Below are positions 42,777-51,353 of a DNA stretch of 64,000 nt, piece after piece. The position numbers were made by a program, and so were the translations under genes. The notes below the pieces were generated by a model that saw only the letters and a program-made list of their open reading frames with translations, was not told the origin of the DNA and did no database searches. Position 1 is the first letter of the stretch. Each line of letters begins with the position of its first letter. This DNA is from Candidatus Hydrogenedentota bacterium (GTDB lineage Bacteria > Hydrogenedentota > Hydrogenedentia > Hydrogenedentales > SLHB01), in contig JABWCD010000029.1 of assembly GCA_013359265.1 (NCBI GenBank), positions 1 through 64,000 on the forward strand, read 5' to 3'.

Positions 42777-44630
42777 GTGTCGCAATTCCAAAAATGCCGG
42801 GCGGGCGTTCGATTGAACGACCTTCTGCCCATGGGCGCGGTGGTGAATCGCGAGTTGGTCCGGCTGTTGCGCAGACCGCGCGCGCTCGGGCTGGTGGGGT
42901 TTGTCGTAGTGGCCGCAGTGACCACGGTCCTGTCGCTATACCCCGACGCCGACATGAGCCCGGCTGCGCTACGGGAAGCGTCGCAGCATATATTCGCCGC
43001 GGTGACCGGCGTGCTGTTTGTTTCGGCGGTGTTGTTGCTGCCGCCAGTCGCCGCCTCGTCGCTGGTACTCGAACGCGAGCAGGACACCTACGCGTTGTTG
43101 TGGCTTACGCTGCTCGGGCCGTGGGGGATTGTGATCTCGAAGGCGTTGAACGCGGTCGGGTATTACCTGCTTATGGCGTGCGCGGTGTTGCCGGTGATGT
43201 GCATATCCGCATTTCTGATAGGCGTTGACGTGCCGCTGGTAGTATTCGCGTTTCTGACCGTCATCGCGACGGCCGTATCGAGCGCGAGCATCGGGGTAGT
43301 CTGCTCGGCAGTCGGGCAATCGACGACAGGCGCCATCTTTGCCAGTTACGCCGTGATCTTTCTTGTACTCGTCGGATACATGCTGCCGTTGTATATCGTT
43401 CGATTCGTCTTGAGTCTCCTCGTCCCTTCCACGTACGAATGGCTCTTACTAAACGTCACGGATTTCCTCTTCTTCGCGTCGCCGGTCTCGTCCCTGGGGA
43501 CCATCATTTCCGATCCCGCGTCCGTAGCCGGGAAATTCTCCGCGCCAATCACAGCGCTCGTCGCGCAAGTCGCGGTTGCTTTCGGCGCAACTGCATACGC
43601 CGCGCGCATCCTGGCGAGGCCAAGCGAAAAACGGATGTACCTAAATCCAATCGGCGTGGGGCGGGAGGGAAATCAAGCGCGTCCTCTACAGCGAGAAAAC
43701 GCGCAGCAGCGTTCTTCTCCGTACGCGCTACGCGACGTTCCTCCGCCGCTTCCCCGCGCGGCCGTACCACAGCCGCGCGTGGTCGACATCGAGTATCTGT
43801 ACGAAGCGCCGCTTCCTCTTTGGCCGCCGGTGCGCGATGAAGTCAACCCGATGTTTGCGCGCGAGTTGATCCAGCTTCGGCTTGACACGCGCGTTACCGG
43901 TCCGCGCGCGGCGATACTCTTCCTCGTTGGCGCAGTTATCTTTGGCACGTCGTTTCTTATCGCCGTGGGCACGATGAGCGGTGGAGAAACGCTTCGGCTC
44001 ACGCAAATATGGGTGAATCTGGGCCTGTTTGGCGCGGTCGTGCTTGCACCGGTGGCGACGTCCGCGCGCTGGGCGCGCGAACGCGAGAACGAGACGTTTG
44101 ATATGCTGCGCATGACGACGCTTACGCCACGCGAGATTGTGTCGGGCAAAGCGCTGGCGGCGATTCGCGCTTCGTACCAGTTTGCCGTGTCGCTCTTCGT
44201 GGTGTCTTTTCCGGCGGCGTTCGGGCTGCTCGGCGGGCTCGACTCGATCGTGCTGTTCGTTGCGGGACTTCCGACCGTTGCGGTGACGCTGCTCGAGTGC
44301 GTTGCGTTCTGCCTGCTCGCGGGGATGGGGGGCGAGCGGACCCCTGCGACAATGGTCGCCGGCATTACGTGGCTGACGCTGCTTCACGCATTGCCCGTAC
44401 TTGCCTCGCTTGTGATATTCAACAATAAAGTGCCGATTTACTGGAGTTGTTTCGCCGCGGTCGTGTCTCCGGCGATCGCATTTAACCTGCTCCCTCTGGC
44501 GAGTCCGGGCGCCGTGTTCGTCATGGTGATCATGTGGCTAGTGAGTTGCGGGCTCCACGCGGCGAATGCGTACGTATTGTTGCGCTGGGCGGCGGCACGG
44601 TACGCGCAGTTCTACGCGCAGGCAACGTGA
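42777..44630 (+). CDS. ABC-2-type permease, first of a pair
   Basis: 617 residues from GTG 42777; ATG 42831 is possible. About twelve hydrophobic helices are arranged as two ABC-2-like halves, separated by a soluble linker with WPPVRDEVNPMFARELIQ (about residues 350-367). The N-terminal half keeps the EREQDTYALLWLTLLGP segment and the second half ERENETFDMLRMTTLTP. Both are the amphipathic elements by which ABC-2 permeases contact the ATPase. The next gene encodes a paralogue of the same architecture. Confidence 0.85.
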   Translation: MSQFQKCRAGVRLNDLLPMGAVVNRELVRLLRRPRALGLVGFVVVAAVTTVLSLYPDADMSPAALREASQHIFAAVTGVLFVSAVLLLPPVAASSLVLEREQDTYALLWLTLLGPWGIVISKALNAVGYYLLMACAVLPVMCISAFLIGVDVPLVVFAFLTVIATAVSSASIGVVCSAVGQSTTGAIFASYAVIFLVLVGYMLPLYIVRFVLSLLVPSTYEWLLLNVTDFLFFASPVSSLGTIISDPASVAGKFSAPITALVAQVAVAFGATAYAARILARPSEKRMYLNPIGVGREGNQARPLQRENAQQRSSPYALRDVPPPLPRAAVPQPRVVDIEYLYEAPLPLWPPVRDEVNPMFARELIQLRLDTRVTGPRAAILFLVGAVIFGTSFLIAVGTMSGGETLRLTQIWVNLGLFGAVVLAPVATSARWARERENETFDMLRMTTLTPREIVSGKALAAIRASYQFAVSLFVVSFPAAFGLLGGLDSIVLFVAGLPTVAVTLLECVAFCLLAGMGGERTPATMVAGITWLTLLHALPVLASLVIFNNKVPIYWSCFAAVVSPAIAFNLLPLASPGAVFVMVIMWLVSCGLHAANAYVLLRWAAARYAQFYAQAT

Positions 44631-44632
44631 CG

Positions 44633-46375
44633 ATGCGGCGCGCGCTGATTCCGTTTTGGGGACTCGTGAAGCGCGAGCTGATTCGGGACTTGCGGCGGCC
44701 CAGGCCGATGCTTTTGCTGGCGGGCGTGTTGGTGGTCGCGGCGCTGGTGGTTTCGTCGAACTATCCGAGCGCGGTCGCATCGCCGATGCAGATGTCGCTC
44801 CAGTCGATGACTATTTTCGGCGGGTTGTCCATGACGCTGCTATGCGCGGCCCTTGTTCTCCTGCCGGGGTATGCGGCGACGTCTATCGTCGTCGAGCGCG
44901 AGAGCGACACATTCGACCTCCTGGCGCTGACCCTGACTCGCCCGACGGCCATTGTGCTCGGCAAGCTCGTGAGTTCGCTGGGCTACTTCGTCTTGATCGT
45001 GTTGGCAATGCTGCCTTTTATCAGCACGACCATGTTTCTCGTGGGAATCGACACGCGGTTTGTGGCGCTGGCGGCGGTGTACCTCGCGATCATCGCCCTG
45101 ACGTGTTGCAGCTCGGGGATCATGGCAAGTGCGTTGGTGCGCAACACGCCGCGCGCGGTAACCCTCAGCTACATGTGCGCGTTCATCGCGTTGGGCGGGT
45201 ATATGATTCCGTTCGGGCTTATGTTTGCGCTGATCGAGATATTTGAAATTGTTGCGCTGCGTCCTATTGCCGAAACTGTAATAGTGTTTCTCCTTTCCCT
45301 GTCGCCGCTGGGTGCTTTCCAATACGTTGCAGTGAGCGTTACCGGCGGCGTGTCCTCCGGCTACCTGGCGGTGAACGCGGCCCTTGGACAGGCCTTCTTC
45401 TCCGCGCTGGCGCTGCTTGTCGCACGGCGAATGATTGTGCGGAAGCACGAAGAGCGCAGCTTCACGTCGATCGCCACCCTGCCCGGCTCTCTTCTCGAAT
45501 CACGGCCAGCGTTCCGAGACAATCGGGCACTGCCGCCGTGGCCGCCGGTGCGCGACGGGAGAAATCCGCTGCTCGCGCGCGAAGTGTTGCAGGTGCGCCT
45601 CACGCAACGCATGACGCCGCTGCGGTTCCTGCTCATTGTGGTTGCCGTGGTGCCGGTCATGCTCATCATTGGATACACGACGTCGGAGCCGACTGTCCGC
45701 GTACGCCAACAGGATTCGCACATCGTGGTGTACACGTGGATGATCGGGCTGTCAATCCTCATGGCGTTTGTCGCGCCGGGTTCGGCGGCCGCATCGTGGA
45801 GCCGCGAGTACGAGCGCGACACGATGGACCTTTTGCGCATGACCCTGCTGACGCCCCGGCAGTATGTCTGGGGAAAAGTGTTGGCCGCGCTCCGCGCGTG
45901 CGTGTATCCCCTGCTGCTTGCGGCGTTCGCGTCGCTGCCGCTGATTCAGTATCCGTTCATGTCCGCGCTGGCCGCAGCGTACTTCGCGGCAGGCATCGTG
46001 ACGATTGCGGTGACGACGTTCGAGTGCGTATCCATCGCCACGTTCACGGGCTTGCTCAGCAGGCGGACAACCGCCTGCGTCCTCTACGGGATGGTGGGGA
46101 GCATGGGGGCGATGTGCGCGCCGTTCCTCGTGAACGCGGCCATCACGATCGCTACGTTTTTCCACCCGGACAATTGGATGCTGCGGCCGTGGTGGAACCT
46201 CTCGCCGATCACGGCGTACGGGTTCCAATTTCAGCAGGAAGGCGTTGTCCGCGGGGCGGACACGTCAGGCGCCATTGTTTGGGCCTTGTGTATGATCGCG
46301 CAGACCGGGTTCTCCTTCCTGGTGACCGGCGCGTCCGTGCGGCTTCTGGCGCGACGCCACCTCCAGGATCGGTGA
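44633..46375 (+). CDS. ABC-2-type permease, second of a pair
   Basis: 580 residues from ATG 44633, 2 bp after the previous stop; an in-frame ATG at 44534 would overlap the upstream gene by about 100 bp. The architecture matches the upstream permease: ERESDTFDLLALTLTRP, then linker motif WPPVRDGRNPLLAREVLQ, then EYERDTMDLLRMTLLTP. The two proteins probably form a heterodimer driven by the ATPase. A GC-rich inverted repeat follows at 46397. Confidence 0.86.
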   Translation: MRRALIPFWGLVKRELIRDLRRPRPMLLLAGVLVVAALVVSSNYPSAVASPMQMSLQSMTIFGGLSMTLLCAALVLLPGYAATSIVVERESDTFDLLALTLTRPTAIVLGKLVSSLGYFVLIVLAMLPFISTTMFLVGIDTRFVALAAVYLAIIALTCCSSGIMASALVRNTPRAVTLSYMCAFIALGGYMIPFGLMFALIEIFEIVALRPIAETVIVFLLSLSPLGAFQYVAVSVTGGVSSGYLAVNAALGQAFFSALALLVARRMIVRKHEERSFTSIATLPGSLLESRPAFRDNRALPPWPPVRDGRNPLLAREVLQVRLTQRMTPLRFLLIVVAVVPVMLIIGYTTSEPTVRVRQQDSHIVVYTWMIGLSILMAFVAPGSAAASWSREYERDTMDLLRMTLLTPRQYVWGKVLAALRACVYPLLLAAFASLPLIQYPFMSALAAAYFAAGIVTIAVTTFECVSIATFTGLLSRRTTACVLYGMVGSMGAMCAPFLVNAAITIATFFHPDNWMLRPWWNLSPITAYGFQFQQEGVVRGADTSGAIVWALCMIAQTGFSFLVTGASVRLLARRHLQDR

Positions 46376-46387
46376 TCCTGCACAGCG

Positions 46388-46428
46388 AAAAACGGACCGG
46401 GCTTCGCGCCGGTGAACGCGAAGCCCGG
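46388..46428 (-). terminator. Intrinsic terminator of the ferritin transcript
   Basis: A 12-bp perfect stem (46397-46408 with 46417-46428) has an 8-nt loop and, on the minus strand, is followed by TCCG and five T residues. The stem lies 23 nt after the ferritin stop. On the plus strand it could slow the end of the long operon, but no T run follows there. Confidence 0.8.
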
Positions 46429-46451
46429 AGGATTCGTCGAAAGACCGGCCC

Positions 46452-46973
46452 CTACGCCGCGCCGCCCGCGTCGGGCTCGGGCGTAAATGTGCGTGTGGCA
46501 AGTTCGCGGTCCATCAGGAAGAGGCCCTCGGGCGAATTGCCGACGAGCCGCAGGCGCTTCACGATGTCGTCAGCGACTTTTTCTTCCTCGACCTGTTCGG
46601 TCACGAACCATTGCAGGAATGTGCTGGTGGCGTGGTGCGATTCCGCGAGCGCAAGGTCCATTAGTTTGTAGATGGCCTTCGTAACGTTCTGCTCGTGCCC
46701 GAGTGCGTCCTCGAACACAGCAAGCGGCGACTTGTAATCCACCGGCGGCTTCGCAATGGCGTCGAGTTCCACCCGCCCCCCCACGTCGTGGATGTAGGTG
46801 TAGAACTTCAGCGAGTGCCCCATCTCTTCGCGGGCCTGAATGCGCATCCAGTTCGCGAACCCGTTCAGGTTCTTGTGCTCGAAGTACGCTGCCATCGCCG
46901 CATACAGGTAAGCGGAGAACAATTCCGCGTTCAGGTGTTTGTTCAACGCTTTTTCCAGCTTGCCGCTAATCAT
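46452..46973 (-). CDS. ftn: Bacterial ferritin
   Basis: 173 residues forming a 24-subunit iron-storage shell. The ferroxidase-centre ligands fall at the same positions as in E. coli FtnA: E17, E50, H53, E94, with E126/Q127 following. GAGGTG precedes the ATG. A 38-codon ORF with a strong ribosome binding site ends 51 nt upstream on the same strand, and a promoter precedes that. A terminator follows the gene, so the transcription unit is the short ORF plus ferritin. Confidence 0.95.
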   Translation of the reverse strand: MISGKLEKALNKHLNAELFSAYLYAAMAAYFEHKNLNGFANWMRIQAREEMGHSLKFYTYIHDVGGRVELDAIAKPPVDYKSPLAVFEDALGHEQNVTKAIYKLMDLALAESHHATSTFLQWFVTEQVEEEKVADDIVKRLRLVGNSPEGLFLMDRELATRTFTPEPDAGGAA

Positions 46974-47024
46974 TCGTGCACCTCATCGCCGCAATACGGC
47001 GTGTGACTGCGATTCGGATCGATT

Positions 47025-47141
47025 CTACAGGAATGGAAGCAGCTTGCCCTTCGAGAGGAACAACAAGAACTGCTGCAGCGCGGTGTAACCCGGGCCAATG
47101 GCCGCGGCGCGCGGCTGCGATATGGTACGGACATGCTTCAT
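47025..47141 (-). CDS. Small ORF, 38 residues, upstream of ferritin
   Basis: Not recognised. It starts MKHVRTISQPRAAAIGPG and ends with hydrophobic FLLFLSKGKLLPFL. AAGGAGAG precedes the ATG, and a TTGATC-17-TAGCGT promoter lies upstream. The peptide could be a small membrane-active protein or a leader peptide for ferritin. A 5-bp hairpin (CGCCG/CGGCG) lies between its stop codon and the ferritin ribosome binding site. Confidence 0.55.
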   Translation of the reverse strand: MKHVRTISQPRAAAIGPGYTALQQFLLFLSKGKLLPFL

Positions 47142-47178
47142 GATCAAAACTCTCCTTGGGTTTCTTGCCGGATGCATC

Positions 47179-47207
47179 ACGCTAACACAGCGCAAAGGGG
47201 CGATCAA
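47179..47207 (-). promoter_or_regulatory. Promoter of the short ORF-ferritin unit
   Basis: Minus strand TTGATC (47207-47202), 17-bp spacer, TAGCGT (47184-47179). It is 10 bp away from and divergent to the promoter at 47218-47246. Confidence 0.5.
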
Positions 47208-47217
47208 GGCGCGGTCA

Positions 47218-47246
47218 TTGACGCGGCAAGGCGTGGGCGATACACT
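47218..47246 (+). promoter_or_regulatory. Promoter of the propeller-phosphoesterase gene
   Basis: TTGACG (47218-47223), 17-bp spacer, TACACT (47241-47246). The predicted start is near 47253, with a short leader containing GGGGAGG before ATG 47275. Confidence 0.65.
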
Positions 47247-47274
47247 GCGGCGGGCAAACGGGGAGGCGCGGAAA

Positions 47275-49917
47275 ATGCGGCGAATCGGTATTGGGCTTGC
47301 GCTGCTGTGCGGCGCGGGATGCCTCACAACTCAGCACCCTCGCGGCATCGACACCGCACTGCGATCGGGACCGGACACGTTTCTCGTGAAGGCGGCGGTC
47401 GGCCCTCAGGACGACGGGACCTACGTGGTCCCAACGACGCAACGCATCGATCCCGCGGGGGAACAGGTGCTGTTTCCAGGCCGCCCCGTTGGGCTTGCAG
47501 TCAGCCCGGACGGATCCCTGATCGCCGTGAAGGGCAAGAACGACGTTGTCATCGTCGACGCTGCGAGCAAGTCGGTAAAACAGACGCTGAAGTTGCCGAA
47601 AGACGGCAACAGCTTTTGCGGGATTGTATGGTCGCGCGACGGCAATACGGTCTGGAATTCGGCAACGGAACAGTATCTGCGCGGTGCGTCGCGTCAGGCC
47701 GAAGGCACGTTTGCGTTCGATGTCGAAATCGATCTGCCCGGTCCGGGCGGCAAAAACTCCAGCCCCGGCGGCTTCGCGATCGATGACGAACGCGGTGTCG
47801 CGTACGTGGCGCTGAGCCGCAACAATAGCGTCGGCGTTGTGAATCTCGCGGGCCGCAAACTGGAGCGGGAGATTTCGGTCGGCATCGCGCCGTATACCGT
47901 CTTGCTGCATGGCGCCAAGGCCTATGTGTCCAACTGGGGTGGGCGGCGTCCGCGTGACGGCGAAGTGACCGGACCATCCTCGGGGTCGCGCGTGCTCGTC
48001 GATCCGAAGACAGGCGTCGCGTCGTCGGGAACGGTATCGGTGATCGATTGCACTGCGGGTGCGGTAGTTCGCGAAATCGACGTCCAATTGCATCCCTGCG
48101 AGATGGCGCTGTCGCCGAACGGTGCGCGCCTCTTCGTCGCGAATGCGAACAGCGACACCGTATCCGTCATCGATACGCGGACGGATTCGGTTGTTGATAC
48201 GATCGGCGTGAAACCTCTGCGCGAACTGCCGTTCGGATGCGCGCCAAACGCGCTCGCGGTGTCGCCGGATGGCGCGACGCTGTACGTGTGCAGCGGCGGC
48301 ATCAACGCGGTTGCGGTCATCGATCTTGCGGCGAAACGCGTGAAAGGGCTGGTCCCGACCGGTTGGTATCCGGGAGCAATTGCGATGCGCGACGGCGTGC
48401 TGTACATCGGCAATACCAAGGGCGTCGGCAGCCGGCAGGAGCAGGCCAATCTCGATTTGAAACGTACGCACATGGGCGCTGGGATGAGCGGGTTCAACTC
48501 GCACGACCATCGTGGTTCGCTATCGATCGTGCCCGTCCCTGATGACCAGACCCTAGAGGAGTACACCGAACGCGTCGCGGCGAACATGCGCCTGCCCAAG
48601 ATTCACAACGAACTGAATCTTGCGCGCGTGAAACCCAGGACGGTAGCCGTTCCAACACGGCCCGGCGAAGTTTCGCCCATCAAGCACGTGCTCTACATCA
48701 TCAAGGAGAACCGCACCTACGATCAGGTGTTTGGCGACATGCCGCAGGGCAATGGCGATCCGCGGCTGGTAATGTTCAGGCGCGAGGTGACGCCAAACCA
48801 TCACGCAATCGCGGAGCAGTTCGTGTTGCTGGACAATTTCTACTGCAACGGCGTGCTCAGCGCGGATGGGCACCAGTGGACAAACGAGGGATACGTCACC
48901 GACTACATCGAGAAAAGCTTCGGCGACTTCTCGCGCAGCTATCCCTATGACGGCGACGACGCGCTCGCATATTCCGGCGCGGGGTTCATTTGGGACTACG
49001 TACTACGCGCGGGGCTCTCGCTTCGCGTGTATGGCGAATTCGTGAAAGCGAAGATCACGCCATCCAACGCAACGTGGACGGACATCTACAACGATTACAG
49101 GAACGGTACGCGCAACGTCACCATCGAGGCGACGACGGAGTTGCACACCCTGGAGCCGTACCTGTGCAAGGACTTCGTCGGGTTTCCCGGAAAGGTACAG
49201 GACGTGTACCGCGCGTCGCATTTCATTCGCGAATTAAAGGAATTCGAGGCGAAGGGGTCGCTACCGAATTTTATGATCATGCTGTTGCCCAACGATCATA
49301 CCTCCGGCACGCGCGAGGGCATGCCGACGCCGCGCGCCGCCGTCGCCGACAACGATCTCGCCCTCGGGCGAATTGTCGAGGCCGTCTCGCACAGCAAATT
49401 CTGGCCGGAGACGGCGATATTCGTCGTCGAGGACGATCCGCAGGCGGGGCTCGATCACGTGGACGGGCACCGCACCGTTGCGCTGTGCATCAGCCCATAT
49501 GTCAAGCGCAACGTCGTGAACAGCGCGCACTACAACCAAAGCAGCATGTTGCGTACGATGCAGCTTATTCTCGGGTTGCCGCCGATGACGCAGTTTGATC
49601 TCGCGGCGAACCCCATGACGGACTGCTTCATGGATACGCCCGATTTAACGCCGTACACCGCGTTGCCCAACAGTATCCCGCTGGACGAGATGAATCCGAA
49701 GGTCGCGACGTTGCGTGGCTCACAGCGGCACTACGCGAGACTGTCGGAGAAATTGCCGCTCGATGACATCGACCTCGCGGACGAGTCGACGTTTAACCGC
49801 ATCCTCTGGCATGCGACGAAGGGCTACGACACGCCATACCCGAAGTTGGCGCGGCGCGCCCACGTTGGGGCGGAGCATTGGCCCGGGGCGGTAGCCGTTT
49901 TGGACGATGACGACTAA
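47275..49917 (+). CDS. YncE-like beta-propeller / phosphoesterase lipoprotein
   Basis: 880 residues. Signal peptide MRRIGIGLALLCGAGC with a Cys at 16, a non-canonical lipobox. Residues about 60-440 contain recurring propeller blades (PVGLAVSPDG, LSPNGARLFVANANSDTVSV, NALAVSPDGATLYV). From about 465 a phosphoesterase domain of the phospholipase C / acid phosphatase type starts: VLYIIKENRTYDQVFGD, ADGHQWTNEGY, LLPNDHTSG and VVEDDPQ with HVDGHR. These supply the expected Glu-Asn-Arg-Thr nucleophile region and metal ligands. It is probably anchored in the cell envelope. ATG 47275 is chosen for its promoter, ribosome binding site and signal peptide. Confidence 0.88.
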   Translation: MRRIGIGLALLCGAGCLTTQHPRGIDTALRSGPDTFLVKAAVGPQDDGTYVVPTTQRIDPAGEQVLFPGRPVGLAVSPDGSLIAVKGKNDVVIVDAASKSVKQTLKLPKDGNSFCGIVWSRDGNTVWNSATEQYLRGASRQAEGTFAFDVEIDLPGPGGKNSSPGGFAIDDERGVAYVALSRNNSVGVVNLAGRKLEREISVGIAPYTVLLHGAKAYVSNWGGRRPRDGEVTGPSSGSRVLVDPKTGVASSGTVSVIDCTAGAVVREIDVQLHPCEMALSPNGARLFVANANSDTVSVIDTRTDSVVDTIGVKPLRELPFGCAPNALAVSPDGATLYVCSGGINAVAVIDLAAKRVKGLVPTGWYPGAIAMRDGVLYIGNTKGVGSRQEQANLDLKRTHMGAGMSGFNSHDHRGSLSIVPVPDDQTLEEYTERVAANMRLPKIHNELNLARVKPRTVAVPTRPGEVSPIKHVLYIIKENRTYDQVFGDMPQGNGDPRLVMFRREVTPNHHAIAEQFVLLDNFYCNGVLSADGHQWTNEGYVTDYIEKSFGDFSRSYPYDGDDALAYSGAGFIWDYVLRAGLSLRVYGEFVKAKITPSNATWTDIYNDYRNGTRNVTIEATTELHTLEPYLCKDFVGFPGKVQDVYRASHFIRELKEFEAKGSLPNFMIMLLPNDHTSGTREGMPTPRAAVADNDLALGRIVEAVSHSKFWPETAIFVVEDDPQAGLDHVDGHRTVALCISPYVKRNVVNSAHYNQSSMLRTMQLILGLPPMTQFDLAANPMTDCFMDTPDLTPYTALPNSIPLDEMNPKVATLRGSQRHYARLSEKLPLDDIDLADESTFNRILWHATKGYDTPYPKLARRAHVGAEHWPGAVAVLDDDD

Positions 49918-49944
49918 TCCTGGTCTTGTCGCGAGTCAGCCGAA

Positions 49945-51240
49945 TCAGTCGTGGTTTGCGAAGTAGCGTTGCGTCCCGAGCGAGGCGATGCCGGCATTCA
50001 TCCGATTCAGTGCGTGCACATACGCGGCCGTGCGCATGTCGATTCGTTTGTCCGTTCGAATCCCGTCGACGGCACGGAACTCGCGCGACATGATCGCGTG
50101 CAGTCGTTCGCGCACTTCTTCGAGCGACCAGTAGTATCCACCGCGGTTCTGCACCCATTCGAAGTAGCTCACGGTCACGCCGCCGGCGTTCGCGAGGATG
50201 TCCGGTACCACCAGCGTGCCCTTCGAATTGAGGATTGCATCCGCGGCGCTGGTCGTGGGTCCGTTCGCGACTTCGACCACGATTGGGGCGCGGACGGCCA
50301 CGGCGTTCTGCTGCGTAATCTGGTTCTCCAGCGCCGCCGGGATCAGAATGTCGACGTCGAGTTCGAGCAACTCCGCATTGCCGATCGTCTTCGCGGGGAC
50401 CTCTTTGCACAACGCGCCGTCGCAGTACACCGCCTTCACCTCGCGCGTTTGTTCCTTGATTCGCACCAGACTGGGGACGTCGAAGCCGTTCTCGCTGTAA
50501 ATCCCGCCGTGCGAATCGCTGACGGCGACAATACGGTACCCGTCGTTATGCAAGGGGAGCGCGACGTGTTGCGCCGCATTGCCAAAGCCCTGAATCGCGA
50601 CGCGTACGCTACCGGGCTTCCATTGCCTCAGCGCCTCGATTTCCTTGATGCAATAATACGCGCCGCGGCCCGTCGCCTCGTCGCGGCCCAGGCTGCCGCC
50701 GAGCGGAATCGGCTTTCCGGTGATCACCGCGGGCGTGCGCTTGCGGACAATCTTCGAGTATTCGTCCATCATCCAGCCCATGATCATCGCATTGGTGTAC
50801 ACGTCCGGCGCGGGCACGTCCGTTTCCGGGCCGATGAAATCGGCGATCTGTTCGATGAATCCGCGGCTCAATCGTTCGAGTTCGAGGTGCGACAGTTCCT
50901 TCGGGTTGACCTGAATGCCGCCCTTCGCGCCGCCGTAAGGCAAACCCACTACCGCGCACTTGCACGTCATCCAGAACGCAAGCGCCTTCACCTCGTCCAT
51001 GTTCACGCTCGGGTGATAACGAATGCCGCCCTTGGTCGGCCCGCGCGTGTCGTCGTGTTTCACACGGTATCCCTTGAACACGCGTAACGACCCGTCATCC
51101 ATGCGGACGGGGATGGACACTTCCAGTGTCGCCTTCGGGTGCTTCAGCTTTTCCAGCGATTCCGGATCTATTTCGGCGTGGCGGAACGCCGCGTCCAATC
51201 GCGAGATGGCGTCCTCAAAGATACTGGTCTGAATGTCCAT
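49945..51240 (-). CDS. gdhA: Glutamate dehydrogenase
   Basis: 431 residues. Interconverts glutamate and 2-oxoglutarate with ammonia. The substrate-binding segments are GPTKGGIRYHP and LPYGGAKGGIQVNP with the catalytic Lys. The catalytic Asp region is FIGPETDVPAPD, and the dinucleotide loop is IQGFGNAAQH (GxGNxA). The length and the sequence around the loop fit the NAD- or dual-specific Leu/Phe/Val/Glu dehydrogenase group. ATG 51240 is preferred to the longer frame from 51294. Confidence 0.95.
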   Translation of the reverse strand: MDIQTSIFEDAISRLDAAFRHAEIDPESLEKLKHPKATLEVSIPVRMDDGSLRVFKGYRVKHDDTRGPTKGGIRYHPSVNMDEVKALAFWMTCKCAVVGLPYGGAKGGIQVNPKELSHLELERLSRGFIEQIADFIGPETDVPAPDVYTNAMIMGWMMDEYSKIVRKRTPAVITGKPIPLGGSLGRDEATGRGAYYCIKEIEALRQWKPGSVRVAIQGFGNAAQHVALPLHNDGYRIVAVSDSHGGIYSENGFDVPSLVRIKEQTREVKAVYCDGALCKEVPAKTIGNAELLELDVDILIPAALENQITQQNAVAVRAPIVVEVANGPTTSAADAILNSKGTLVVPDILANAGGVTVSYFEWVQNRGGYYWSLEEVRERLHAIMSREFRAVDGIRTDKRIDMRTAAYVHALNRMNAGIASLGTQRYFANHD

Positions 51241-51353
51241 GCGACCCCCGGAGTTTCGCGGATATCTTACCCTCTGCCGCGCCGGAATTCCCAAAGCCGG
51301 GACAAACCGTGTACTCTGTGAGCGAATCCCCGGAATTTGTTCAGGAGGCCGCT

